A DNA stretch of 64,000 bases, taken from positions 1-64,000 of the forward strand of contig NZ_JAGFNP010000003.1 in NCBI RefSeq assembly GCF_017592475.1, in the 5' to 3' direction. This DNA comes from Glycomyces niveus. GTDB lineage: Bacteria > Actinomycetota > Actinomycetes > Mycobacteriales > Micromonosporaceae. The notes beneath the pieces are model-generated. The model saw only the letters and a list, made by a program, of their open reading frames with translations, did not search any database and was not told the DNA's origin. The translations under genes were made by a program, and so were the position numbers. Below are positions 23,063 to 30,593 of this stretch, in pieces (the stretch's first letter is position 1; each line of letters starts with the position of its first letter).

Positions 23063-24385
23063 TTGTCCGCAGTACTCCGATGGCGCCGCGGCGCGGCGGC
23101 GGTCTTCGCGCTCGCGATCGCGCTGGCGTCCGCGCTGGCGGTCTTCACGGCGCCCAAGGCGGCCCACGCCGCGCAGCTGACGCAGATCACCGAGTTCGGG
23201 GAGAACCCCGGCAACCTCGAGTTCTACCTGTACGTCCCCGACGACATCGGCCCGAACCCGCCGATCGTCGTCTCCAACCACTGGTGCACCGGCTCGGCGC
23301 AGAACCTCTACGACTGGATGCAGTTCGACGAGATGGCGGACCAGCACGGGTACATCGTGGTGTACCCGTCGGTCACCCGCGCCAGCAAGTGCTTCGACGT
23401 CGCCTCGCAGGCCTCCCTCTCGGGCACCGGCGGCGACTCGGTCAGCATCAAGTCCATGGTGGACTATGCGATCGATGAACTCGGGGGCGACCCCGACCGG
23501 GTCTACGCCACCGGCATCTCCTCGGGCGCGATGATGACCAACGTCCTGCTCGGGGTCTACCCCGAGGTGTTCAAAGCCGGGTCGGTCTACGCAGGTGTGC
23601 CGTTCACCTGCTTCGCCACCACGAACGGCTCGGAGTGGAACTCGGACTGCGCGACCGGCCAGATCGACCGCACGCCGCAGGAGTGGGGCGACGCCGTCCG
23701 CGACGCCAACCCGGGCTACGAAGGGCCGTGGCCGCGCATGCAGATCTTCCACGGCACCGAGGACCAGGCGCTCTTCTACCCGAACTTCGGGGAGCAGATC
23801 GAGCAGTGGACCGACGTCCACGGCACCGACCAGGTCGCCGAGTTCACCGACCATCCGGAGCCGAACGCGACCCGCACCCGCTACGGCACCACCGACGGCC
23901 AGGCCCTGGTCGAGGCGACGAGCTTCGACGGCGTCGACCACGGTGTGCCGCACCGGCTCCTGGAGACGCTCCGCTTCTTCGACATCGTCTCGACCGATCA
24001 GGCCGCCGGCGAGATCGCGGGCGAGGGCTCGGGCCGCTGCGTGCACCTCCCCCGGTCGGGGATGGCGAACGGGACGCAGGCGGTGCTGTGGAAGTGCAAC
24101 GGCAGCACCAAGCAGGCGTTCACCCACACCGCCGAGGGCGAGCTGCGCGTGAACGGCAAGTGCCTCGAACCGGCGGATTCCGTTACGGCCGAGGGCGCCG
24201 GGGCGGTGATCGGCGACTGCACGGGCGGCGACGACCAGCGCTGGACCGTCGACGCCGACGGCGCCATCATCAACATCCACAACGGACTGTGCCTGGACGC
24301 CTTCGGCGGCGGCGTCCTCAACGGCACCCCGCTCATCCTCTGGACCTGCAGCGGCGGCGCCAACCAGACCTGGAGCATCCGCTAG
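23063..24385 (+). CDS. Second secreted CE1-type esterase with CBM13
   Basis: A 440-residue paralogue of the enzyme at 18968 with the same layout: TTG start after GGAAGGAAA, a nearly identical signal peptide, an esterase domain with ATGISSGAMMT and VDHGVP, and a C-terminal ricin-type trefoil (DDQRWTV, ANQTWSI). The esterase halves are far more similar to each other than the CBM13 halves; here the trefoil has lost several ANQ/QxW residues (STKQAFT), so sugar binding may differ. The order CE1-GH74-CE1 suggests duplication around the xyloglucanase followed by specialisation of the binding module. Confidence 0.85.
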   Translation: MSAVLRWRRGAAAVFALAIALASALAVFTAPKAAHAAQLTQITEFGENPGNLEFYLYVPDDIGPNPPIVVSNHWCTGSAQNLYDWMQFDEMADQHGYIVVYPSVTRASKCFDVASQASLSGTGGDSVSIKSMVDYAIDELGGDPDRVYATGISSGAMMTNVLLGVYPEVFKAGSVYAGVPFTCFATTNGSEWNSDCATGQIDRTPQEWGDAVRDANPGYEGPWPRMQIFHGTEDQALFYPNFGEQIEQWTDVHGTDQVAEFTDHPEPNATRTRYGTTDGQALVEATSFDGVDHGVPHRLLETLRFFDIVSTDQAAGEIAGEGSGRCVHLPRSGMANGTQAVLWKCNGSTKQAFTHTAEGELRVNGKCLEPADSVTAEGAGAVIGDCTGGDDQRWTVDADGAIINIHNGLCLDAFGGGVLNGTPLILWTCSGGANQTWSIR

Positions 24386-24400
24386 CGCTTCGATGAACCA

Positions 24401-24435
24401 GCAGGGGCGCCGAACCGTCGGTTCGGCGCCCCTGC
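24401..24435. terminator. Terminator shared by the second CE1 gene and the ECF sigma gene
   Basis: A perfect 16-bp stem (24401-24416 with 24420-24435) and a 3-base loop lie between the convergent genes. Confidence 0.85.
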
Positions 24436-24486
24436 TCGTCACGAGCCGCCTTGCGAAGCGGGCGAAATGCAGGCCCTCCTGACCGG

Positions 24487-25371
24487 TCAGCCGGCATCCG
24501 GAACGGCGATCTCCAAGGCCGCCAAGCGGTCCGGGGCGCCGACCGCGTGGATGCCCGTGATGCGGTCGCCGTCGAAGGCGAGGGTCATCACCATCAGGAG
24601 CCTGCTGCCGCGCGGGGTCACGACCGCGATGCCGACCTCGCCGTCGAGGAGGACCGCGTGGGCGAGCATCGCGCTGCCGCTGAAGGTCGCCGCCACGGCC
24701 TCGGCGCCGAAGGCCTCGGGGTTCGGGCTCAGTTCCAGGGCCCGCGCGTCGAGGCGGAGCGTGACGCTCGGGTCGAGCAGTGACAGGAGGGTCGCGAACT
24801 CGCCCTCGCGGGCGGCGCGGAGGAAGGCGTCGACGGCGCGGTAGCGGCGCATCCGGTCAGAGTCGTCTACATCGGACTTCCCTCGTACGCGCCGCCTTGC
24901 CCGGCTGGCGAGCCGCTGCGTGGTCTCAGGGGTGCGCTCCACGATGGGGGCGATGTCGGCGAACGGGACGCCGAACATGTCGTGCAGCACGAACGCCAGC
25001 CGCTCGACCGGCGAGAGGGCGTCCAGGACCACGAGCATCGCCTGGCCCACCGCGTCCGCGAGCAGCGCCTCCGCTTCCGGATCGACGCGGCGGAAGACGC
25101 GGACGCCGGGCTCGTCCTCCTGGCCGTCGAGGGCGTCCTCGCGGCGGGACTTGCGCGAGCGGAGCTGGTCGAGGCAGACGCGGGCGACCACGGTGGTGAG
25201 CCATCCGGCGATGTTCTCCACGCCGTCGGCACCGGCGCGGTCGGCCTTGAGCCAGGCCTCCTGCACGGCGTCCTCGGCCTCGCTGAGCGACCCGAGCATC
25301 CGGAAGGCCACGGCCCGCAGATGGCCGCGGTGCCGCTCGAACACATCGGCCGAAAAATTCTTTCCGCTCAC
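24487..25371 (-). CDS. ECF sigma factor with C-terminal SnoaL-like domain (SigJ/ECF41-like)
   Basis: About 294 residues from GTG 25371 (GAGGAAA upstream; a TTG at 25419 is an alternative). Sigma2 is clear (FERHRGHLRAVAFRMLGSLSEAEDAVQEAWL), then sigma4 (LSPVERLAFVLHDMFGVPFADIAPIVERTPETTQRLASRARRRV), then a SnoaL/NTF2-like domain (about 185-290) that replaces an anti-sigma factor in this class and tunes activity from within the polypeptide. The WLPEP linker motif of classical ECF41 is not present. The divergent SDR gene is a plausible target, since such sigma factors usually control an adjacent oxidoreductase. Confidence 0.85.
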   Translation of the reverse strand: MSGKNFSADVFERHRGHLRAVAFRMLGSLSEAEDAVQEAWLKADRAGADGVENIAGWLTTVVARVCLDQLRSRKSRREDALDGQEDEPGVRVFRRVDPEAEALLADAVGQAMLVVLDALSPVERLAFVLHDMFGVPFADIAPIVERTPETTQRLASRARRRVRGKSDVDDSDRMRRYRAVDAFLRAAREGEFATLLSLLDPSVTLRLDARALELSPNPEAFGAEAVAATFSGSAMLAHAVLLDGEVGIAVVTPRGSRLLMVMTLAFDGDRITGIHAVGAPDRLAALEIAVPDAG

Positions 25372-25372
25372 C

Positions 25373-25399
25373 TGTCCGGTTTCCTCGCCGCCGTCCGTC
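25373..25399 (+). promoter_or_regulatory. Possible ECF-type promoter for the SDR gene
   Basis: TGTCCGG (25373-25379) and CGTC (25396-25399) are 16 bases apart, loosely resembling the TGTCACA/CGTC promoter known for ECF41 sigma factors. Only four bases of the -35 motif match, so this is weak. Confidence 0.25.
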
Positions 25400-25449
25400 A
25401 AATCGATTGCAAGCCCCAATCTCCACTGCGAACGAGAAGGAAGTCAACG

Positions 25450-26205
25450 ATGGCTGCGAACAAGACTGAAGCGTCACAGACCACCGCGCTCATCACCGGC
25501 GCGAACAAGGGCCTCGGCCTCGAAGCGGCCCGGCGCCTCGGTGCGATGGGCTGGACGGTGTTCCTCGGCTCGCGCGATGTCGGGCGCGGACAGGCCGCCG
25601 TGGACGAGCTCGAGGCCGAGGGCGCGAACGCGGTCCTCGTGCCCCTCGACGTCGACTCGGACGAGTCCGTGGCGGCTGCGGAAAAGCTCGTGCGCGAGCA
25701 CACCGACCACCTCGACGTGCTCATCAACAACGCGGGCAATCCGGGGCACTTCGTCGACCCGGCGGAGGCGACCGCCGAAGAGCTGCACGGCGTCTACAAC
25801 ACGAACGTGTACGGGCCGGTCCGGACCACGCATGCGTTCCTGCCGCTGCTGCGGGCGGCCGAGAACCCGCGGGTCGTGATGGTCTCGAGCGGCGGCGGCG
25901 CGTTCAGCGTCGTCACCGACCCCGCGCAGGCGGTCTCGAAGATGCACGAACTCGCCTACAGCTCTTCGAAAGCGGCCCTGAACATGGTCACCGTCCGGTA
26001 CGCGCAGGCGATCCCGGAGGTCAAGTTCAACCTCGTCACGCCCGGCGAGATCGCCAACGGCAAGTTCGCCGCGACCGACATGAACGGGCACCGCGGCCAG
26101 CTCACCGTCACCGAAGGCACCGACCCGTTCATCAAGCTCGCGACCCTCGGCGCGGACGGCCCGAGCGGCATCTTCATCGACCGCCTCGGACCCGTCGCGT
26201 GGTAG
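25450..26205 (+). CDS. Short-chain dehydrogenase/reductase
   Basis: A 251-residue SDR with the cofactor loop TGANKGLGLEAARRLG (TGxxxGxG), the NNAG motif (INNAGNPGH), and the catalytic Tyr/Lys in YSSSKAAL preceded by the Ser in MVSSGGG. It is cytosolic and monocistronic, closed by a perfect hairpin. The ATG has GAAGGAAG upstream. It starts 78 bases from the divergent SigJ-like sigma factor and is probably its target. The substrate is unknown. Confidence 0.88.
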   Translation: MAANKTEASQTTALITGANKGLGLEAARRLGAMGWTVFLGSRDVGRGQAAVDELEAEGANAVLVPLDVDSDESVAAAEKLVREHTDHLDVLINNAGNPGHFVDPAEATAEELHGVYNTNVYGPVRTTHAFLPLLRAAENPRVVMVSSGGGAFSVVTDPAQAVSKMHELAYSSSKAALNMVTVRYAQAIPEVKFNLVTPGEIANGKFAATDMNGHRGQLTVTEGTDPFIKLATLGADGPSGIFIDRLGPVAW

Positions 26206-26210
26206 CCGCC

Positions 26211-26243
26211 CGCCTGGCCGCTCCACGATGGAGCGGCCAGGCG
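26211..26243 (+). terminator. Terminator after the SDR gene
   Basis: CGCCTGGCCGCTCCA (26211-26225) pairs perfectly with TGGAGCGGCCAGGCG (26229-26243) over a CGA loop. Confidence 0.85.
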
Positions 26244-26294
26244 AAGCGACAGCGGTGCCACCCGGGCCGGCGAAGCCGCTGGCCGCGGCGCGGG

Positions 26295-26309
26295 CTTACG
26301 TTGTACGGT
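26295..26309 (+). promoter_or_regulatory. TetR operator copy in the tetR promoter
   Basis: CTTACGTTGTACG (26295-26307) is the reverse complement of the CTTACAACGTAAG operators at 27056 and 27080 with two changes at one end. It overlaps a likely -10 box TACGGT (26304-26309), so the TetR protein should repress its own gene. Confidence 0.6.
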
Positions 26310-26333
26310 ACGTTCGCCGGGAAGGGGTGGGCG

Positions 26334-27005
26334 ATGGCGCGGGCGGGGCAGCAGGCCGGGTTGAGCCGGGAGCGGGTGCTGCGCGCGGCGGCCGCCATCG
26401 CGGACGAGCGCGGGCTGGCGGCGCTGACGATGCGGAGCCTGGCGGAGTCGCTCGGGGTCGAGGCGATGTCGCTGTACCACCATGTGGCGAACAAGGAGGC
26501 GGTGCTCGACGGGCTGGTCGAGGTCGTCATGGCCGAGGTCGAGCAGGCCGTGGCGGCGCTCGATGCGCCTGCGCCCGAGGACGACTGGCAGTCGGCGCTG
26601 CGGATGCGGGTGCTGGCGTCCCGGGAGGTGCTGGTGCGGCATCCGTGGGCGCCGGGGGTGTTCGAGACGCGGACCGGGGCGAGTCTGGCGGTCGCGCGGT
26701 ACTTCGACGGGGTGCTCGGGCTGATGCGCCGCGCCGGGTTCAGCTACGAGCTGGGGCACCGGGCGTTGCACGCCTTGGGAAGCCGGGCGTTGGGCTTCTC
26801 GCAGGAGCTGTTCGCGCCGGACGGGATGGAGGCACCCGAGGAGGTCATGGCGGCGATGGCCGAGGAGGTGCCGCACTTGGTGGCGATGGTCGCGGACGCG
26901 TCGCACGGCGGCGCGGTGCTGGGCTGGTGCGACTACCAGTCCGAGTTCGAGTTCGGGCTGGATCTGATCCTGGACGGCCTGGAGCGGTTGCGCGAGGGCG
27001 CGTAA
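26334..27005 (+). CDS. TetR-family repressor
   Basis: A 223-residue regulator. The helix-turn-helix lies at about residues 10-58 (RERVLRAAAAIADERGLAALTMRSLAESLGVEAMSLYHHVANKEAV), with the SLYHHV element of the TetR/AcrR recognition helix. The ligand domain resembles the TetR_C type (VLVRHPWAPGVFETR). It begins after a GGGAAGGGG ribosome site. It lies directly upstream of an MDR oxidoreductase whose promoter has two copies of the same operator found in the tetR promoter, so it probably senses a substrate of that enzyme. Confidence 0.9.
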   Translation: MARAGQQAGLSRERVLRAAAAIADERGLAALTMRSLAESLGVEAMSLYHHVANKEAVLDGLVEVVMAEVEQAVAALDAPAPEDDWQSALRMRVLASREVLVRHPWAPGVFETRTGASLAVARYFDGVLGLMRRAGFSYELGHRALHALGSRALGFSQELFAPDGMEAPEEVMAAMAEEVPHLVAMVADASHGGAVLGWCDYQSEFEFGLDLILDGLERLREGA

Positions 27006-27047
27006 GCCCGGTATTCCCGTGTTCGCACTGGTGGGAGAGGTGTGCGC

Positions 27048-27093
27048 TTGACAGACTTACAACGTAAGGCTTATCGTGGCTTACAACGTAAGC
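27048..27093 (+). promoter_or_regulatory. Promoter of the MDR oxidoreductase with two TetR operators
   Basis: TTGACA (27048-27053) and TATCGT (27072-27077) are 18 bases apart. Operator CTTACAACGTAAG fills the spacer (27056-27068) and recurs downstream of the -10 box (27080-27092, extended GCTTACAACGTAAGC), centre to centre 24 bp. Confidence 0.8.
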
Positions 27094-27107
27094 CAGTGGA
27101 GGACCAC

Positions 27108-28106
27108 ATGAGAGCCATCGTCCAAGAACGCTACGGGCCGCCCCGGGAAGTGCTCGGGCTCAAGGAGATCGACCGGCCAGAGGCCGGTCCCGGCGACGTC
27201 CTCGTCCGCGTGCGGGCCGGCAGCGTCAACACTCCCGACTGGATCGCGGTCACCGGCGTCCCGTACGTGCTGCGCCTCCAAGGCGGCCTCCGGAAGTCGC
27301 CGAACGTGGTGCGCGGCAGCGACCTCGCGGGGATCGTCGAGGCGGTCGGCGCGAACGTCACGGATCTCGCGCCCGGCGACGCGGTGTTCGGTTCGGTGTG
27401 GACGAGCCAGTTCGCGACGGCGGGGGCCTTCGCCGAATACACGGTCGCGCCCGCCGCCCAACTCGCGCCGATGCCGGAGGGCGTGGGATTCGAGGAGGCG
27501 GCCGCAGCGGTCATGTCGGGAGTGACCGCGCTGTGCGCCATGCGGGACACCGTGGAAGTCCGCAAGGGAATGAAGGTCCTCGTGAACGGCGCCTCCGGCG
27601 GCGTGGGGACGTTCGCGGTCCAGATCGCCGCGCACTACGGCGCCGAGGTCACCGGCGTCTGCAGCGGCGCCAATGCCGAACTGGTGCGCGAGCTCGGGGC
27701 GCGCCATGTCGTCGACTACAACGAGGACGATTTCACGCGGAGCGGCGAACGCTACGACGTCATCCTCGACAACGTCCTCAACCACCCGCCCAGGCGCACC
27801 GCCCGCGCCCTCGCGCCCGGCGGCGTGCTCATCCCCAACAGCATCGGCAACTCCGGCGGCCTGCTCGCCGGACTCGGCCGCATGGCGGGCGCGAAGCTCC
27901 TGGGGATGACGGGCCGCGCCGACGTCCGCTTCTCCCCCTCGGTGACGAACCGCGAGAATCTCACGGCCATAGGCGAACTGCTCGCCTCGGGCGCTGTCCG
28001 GTCGGTCGTCGACCGGGCCTACCCGCTCGAGGAGACCCCCGCCGCCGTCGCGCACATGTTCACGCACCGCGCCCGCGGCAACATCGTCATCACCGTCGCC
28101 GCCTGA
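27108..28106 (+). CDS. MDR-family zinc-independent oxidoreductase under TetR control
   Basis: A 332-residue NAD(P)H-dependent quinone/enone reductase type enzyme. It has the GroES-like N-terminal domain (MRAIVQERYGPPREVL, RGSDLAGIVEAVGANV) and a Rossmann domain with NGASGGVGTFAVQIA, and ends with VDRAYPLEETPAAVAHM. A GGAGG site precedes the ATG. The promoter is tightly overlaid by two TetR operators, so it is likely induced by a toxic or signalling compound that it then reduces. Related to the enzyme at 10691-11647 but diverged. Confidence 0.88.
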   Translation: MRAIVQERYGPPREVLGLKEIDRPEAGPGDVLVRVRAGSVNTPDWIAVTGVPYVLRLQGGLRKSPNVVRGSDLAGIVEAVGANVTDLAPGDAVFGSVWTSQFATAGAFAEYTVAPAAQLAPMPEGVGFEEAAAAVMSGVTALCAMRDTVEVRKGMKVLVNGASGGVGTFAVQIAAHYGAEVTGVCSGANAELVRELGARHVVDYNEDDFTRSGERYDVILDNVLNHPPRRTARALAPGGVLIPNSIGNSGGLLAGLGRMAGAKLLGMTGRADVRFSPSVTNRENLTAIGELLASGAVRSVVDRAYPLEETPAAVAHMFTHRARGNIVITVAA

Positions 28107-28130
28107 GCGTTCGACCCCCGGACACCATGA

Positions 28131-28163
28131 AAGCCGCTGTCCTTCTGCGAAGGGCAGCGGCTT
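28131..28163. terminator. Bidirectional terminator between MDR gene and cspA
   Basis: AAGCCGCTGTCCTT (28131-28144) pairs with AAGGGCAGCGGCTT (28150-28163), one G-T pair, 5-base loop. Confidence 0.75.
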
Positions 28164-28183
28164 CCCGTTGAGAGCTGTGGAGG

Positions 28184-28387
28184 CTAGAGAGCGCGCAGGT
28201 TAGCGGCCTGCGGACCCTTCTGACCCTGCTCGATGTCGAACTCCACCCGCTGGTTCTCCTCGAGCGACTTGTAGCCGGTGCCAGTGATCGCGGAGAAGTG
28301 AACGAAGATGTCCGGGCCGTCGCCCTCCGGAGCGATGAAGCCGAAGCCCTTCTCCGAGTTGAACCACTTAACGGTGCCTTGCGCCAT
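28184..28387 (-). CDS. cspA: Cold-shock domain protein
   Basis: A 67-residue single-stranded RNA/DNA chaperone. RNP1 is KGFGFIAP and RNP2 is DIFVHFSAI, and the start [17 protein letters not shown] is the standard family opening. AAGGA lies 9 bases upstream of the ATG. The unusually long upstream gene-free stretch suggests a structured leader as in other csp genes. Actinobacteria usually carry several; this one could be constitutive or cold-induced. Confidence 0.96.
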   Translation of the reverse strand: MAQGTVKWFNSEKGFGFIAPEGDGPDIFVHFSAITGTGYKSLEENQRVEFDIEQGQKGPQAANLRAL

Positions 28388-28686
28388 TACTGAATATCCT
28401 TGGTGTTGAGCTCAGACCGACGGTTTCGCACTCGGGACTCGCGTCCGTTCGCACTCCGCCGCCACGCGGTCTGATATTGCCGCCATTGCTGGCGCTTCAC
28501 CACCCTGGTTCGCATTGCCGCGATCCGAGGTGGCCCCTGGACCCTACAGCACTCCCGCCCCATTGCACCCGGCCCGCGCGGAAATTATTCTCGCATTTGA
28601 CCGTTTGTCCGATAATGTCCCGAGATTTTGGGGAGATTGGTGCCGAAGGTCATGCGGACAGGGGGTCGGCGTCGGCCCGCCGGAAA
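28388..28686 (-). other. Gene-free stretch, probable cspA leader and promoter
   Basis: No coding frame with proper bias is seen. An AT-rich patch at 28578-28625 is the only promoter-like part; on the minus strand CGGACA and AATAAT are 16 bases apart there. If used, the transcript would have a leader of roughly 190 bases, a length typical of csp mRNAs with thermosensing structure. I could not resolve a definite fold. Confidence 0.35.
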
Positions 28687-28722
28687 GGGCCGGGCCGGTC
28701 GATGACGCGACCGGCCCGGCCC
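28687..28722 (-). terminator. Terminator after the KilAC-domain gene
   Basis: A perfect 15-bp stem (28687-28701 with 28708-28722) and a 6-base loop begin 8 bases past the stop codon. Confidence 0.85.
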
Positions 28723-28730
28723 GTTCCGTG

Positions 28731-29252
28731 CTACGGGCGGTTGTCGTCAGGGCGGGCGCGGTCGCTCTCGCGCGGTGCCTTGAGCGGCAAGGGTTCCGAG
28801 GTGCCGAGGCGCTGGCGCAGCTCGGAGAGGCCCTTGAGGGTGATGCGCAGCTGCGGGGCGTCCAGCAGGAGCTCACCGGTGCGCGGGTGGTGGTGGGACT
28901 GCGGGATCTCGGTGAGCCAGCCGGCGTCGACGGCGGACTGACGGGCCCGCCAGGCGCGGTCGCGGCGCTGCCGGTACGCCCAGCGGAGGTCTTCGAGCGC
29001 CTTGAACAGGCGGTTCTGGCCGAGGACGATGGCCGGGTCGCGGGAGAGGATCTTCGCCGCGTCGGCGGCGGAGAACGTGCCGCGCGCGGACGCGAGGCGG
29101 TGCCAGGACTCGGCGGCGGGCGCGAGCGCCTCGACGTGCGATTCGGCGGTGTCGGCCCGGTCCGCCTCCTCCAGCACCATCAGGGCGAGGTCGCGGTTCG
29201 TGAGACCGCGGGGGTAGCGGCGGTCGGTGCGCGGGTTTGGGGTGACGGTCAT
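28731..29252 (-). CDS. Phage-antirepressor KilAC-domain protein
   Basis: A 173-residue protein. The C-terminal part (about 60-150) matches the KilAC fold of phage antirepressors: FSAADAAKILSRDPAIVLGQNRLFKALEDLRW, a YRQRRDRAWRARQSAVDAGWL segment and LRITLKGLSELRQRLG. The N-terminal part is a helical, charged segment with no BRO or ANT domain. Free-standing chromosomal KilAC proteins of this size are common in actinobacteria and are not by themselves evidence of a prophage; no other phage gene lies nearby. GGAGTGG precedes the ATG. It probably binds DNA, but its targets are unknown. Confidence 0.7.
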   Translation of the reverse strand: MTVTPNPRTDRRYPRGLTNRDLALMVLEEADRADTAESHVEALAPAAESWHRLASARGTFSAADAAKILSRDPAIVLGQNRLFKALEDLRWAYRQRRDRAWRARQSAVDAGWLTEIPQSHHHPRTGELLLDAPQLRITLKGLSELRQRLGTSEPLPLKAPRESDRARPDDNRP

Positions 29253-29315
29253 GCATCCACTCCGTTCGTCGTGCTCTGGTCACGACTCTACCGGTGGGGT
29301 ACGACATTTCCGCCC

Positions 29316-29360
29316 GCGCGAGATCCGGCGGAGGCACAGGTCAACCGCCGGATCTCGCGC
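29316..29360 (-). terminator. Terminator after the alpha/beta hydrolase gene
   Basis: A perfect 16-bp stem (29316-29331 with 29345-29360) and a 13-base loop start 4 bases past the stop codon. Confidence 0.8.
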
Positions 29361-29364
29361 GTTC

Positions 29365-30513
29365 TCAGAGAGCGGCCAGATAGGACTCGAGGGTCGCGGC
29401 GTAGGCGGCCGGGTCCTCGTTCCAGGAAGCGCAGTGGCCCGAGGCGGTCTCCATGACGGTGGTCTGCGCGGGGTCGAGCATCGACGCGAAGTCGAGGGTC
29501 GCCGTGTGGTCCACGGTCTTGTCGGCGGTGTCGACGAACAGGAGGACCGGCAGGTCGAAGTCGGCGGCGAAGTTGCGCTGGTCGAGGTCGTCGAAGTCGA
29601 TGTCGGCGCGGAACTCGACGATGCGCTTGGCGGCCCAGGTGATCGGGTCGATGACGTCACGGTCGGCGGCCTGCATGTCGAGCGTGGAGTTCCAGTCCAT
29701 GACGGGCGAGTCGAAGACGAGGCCCTTGACGACGGACGGGTCGTCCAGGTGGCGGTAGGCGGTGGCGACGACCGCGCCGCCCATGGACCAGCCGTGGAGG
29801 ATCACCGACTGCGCGCCGTTGGCGAGCGCGTAGTCGACCGCGGCGATGAGGTCCTCGCTCTCGTGCGCGCCGAGGCTGTGCATCCCGTTGGGGGCCTTGG
29901 GGGCGCCTTCGTCGTTGCGGTAGGTGACGGCCAGCACGGGGTGGCCGGAGGCGGCGTAGAGGCCCATGCCGCGCAGGGTCTCGGCGGGGGCGGCGTTGCG
30001 GCCGTGGACGGTGATGACCCACGTGTCCGACGCGCCCGGCACGAACCAGGCGGGCATGTCGCCGAGGTCGGCGGGGACCTGCACGTCCTCGTAGTCGAGG
30101 CCGAGACCGGTCTTGGGGTCCTCGCCGAAGGTCCACTTGTCGATGCGGGCCTTCGTGCCCGCGGCCAGGTCGCCGACGAGGACCGTCTCGATAGCGCGCG
30201 TCACGGTCGCGTCGTCGCTGGCGAGGACGTCGCCGAGGACCGCTTGGCCGCCTTCCCATTGCAGACCCCACGTGCCGGGCCGCTCGGTGTCGTCGGTGAG
30301 CGGGAGGGTCACGGTGGCGCCGTCGGCGGCCGCGACGGTGAGCCCGTACGGGTCGTCCTCGTGTGTGACGTTGATGACCTCGCCGGAGAAGTACCAGCCC
30401 GCGGCGCCGAGCCCGCCGAGGGCGAGCACGAGGAGCACGCTGAGCGCGATGACGACCGGGCGCAGCCAGCGCCGTCTGCGGGCGGGGGCCTCAGTGTCCA
30501 AGGGAGTCTTCAA
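29365..30513 (-). CDS. Membrane-anchored alpha/beta hydrolase
   Basis: About 382 residues from TTG 30513 (AGGA upstream; a second TTG lies five codons downstream). One N-terminal transmembrane segment (LRPVVIALSVLLVLALGGLGAAGWYF, about residues 17-40) follows an arginine-rich stretch, so the enzyme is probably anchored facing outward. After an unassigned 100-residue region, a hydrolase domain has the oxyanion region VITVHGRN, the nucleophile in LHGWSMGGAVV, an Asp in LLFVDTADKTVD and the His in ASGHCASWNEDP. Similar proteins are annotated as alpha/beta-fold hydrolases or lipases without known substrate. Confidence 0.78.
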   Translation of the reverse strand: MKTPLDTEAPARRRRWLRPVVIALSVLLVLALGGLGAAGWYFSGEVINVTHEDDPYGLTVAAADGATVTLPLTDDTERPGTWGLQWEGGQAVLGDVLASDDATVTRAIETVLVGDLAAGTKARIDKWTFGEDPKTGLGLDYEDVQVPADLGDMPAWFVPGASDTWVITVHGRNAAPAETLRGMGLYAASGHPVLAVTYRNDEGAPKAPNGMHSLGAHESEDLIAAVDYALANGAQSVILHGWSMGGAVVATAYRHLDDPSVVKGLVFDSPVMDWNSTLDMQAADRDVIDPITWAAKRIVEFRADIDFDDLDQRNFAADFDLPVLLFVDTADKTVDHTATLDFASMLDPAQTTVMETASGHCASWNEDPAAYAATLESYLAAL

Positions 30514-30593
30514 AACGCGTCCTACGAGGTCGGGAGGAGGGGGTGACCGCTCGATCTTAGATCGCGGCTGCGAGGCGGCCTCCCTCGTAGGAG

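Noticed and set aside
18764..24435. The carbohydrate block as a genomic island
   Set aside because: GC content and codon use match the surroundings and there are no flanking repeats or mobility genes.
28731..29252. KilAC protein as evidence for a prophage
   Set aside because: No integrase, portal, terminase, lysis gene or att-like repeat lies nearby, and free-standing KilAC proteins are common in actinobacterial chromosomes.
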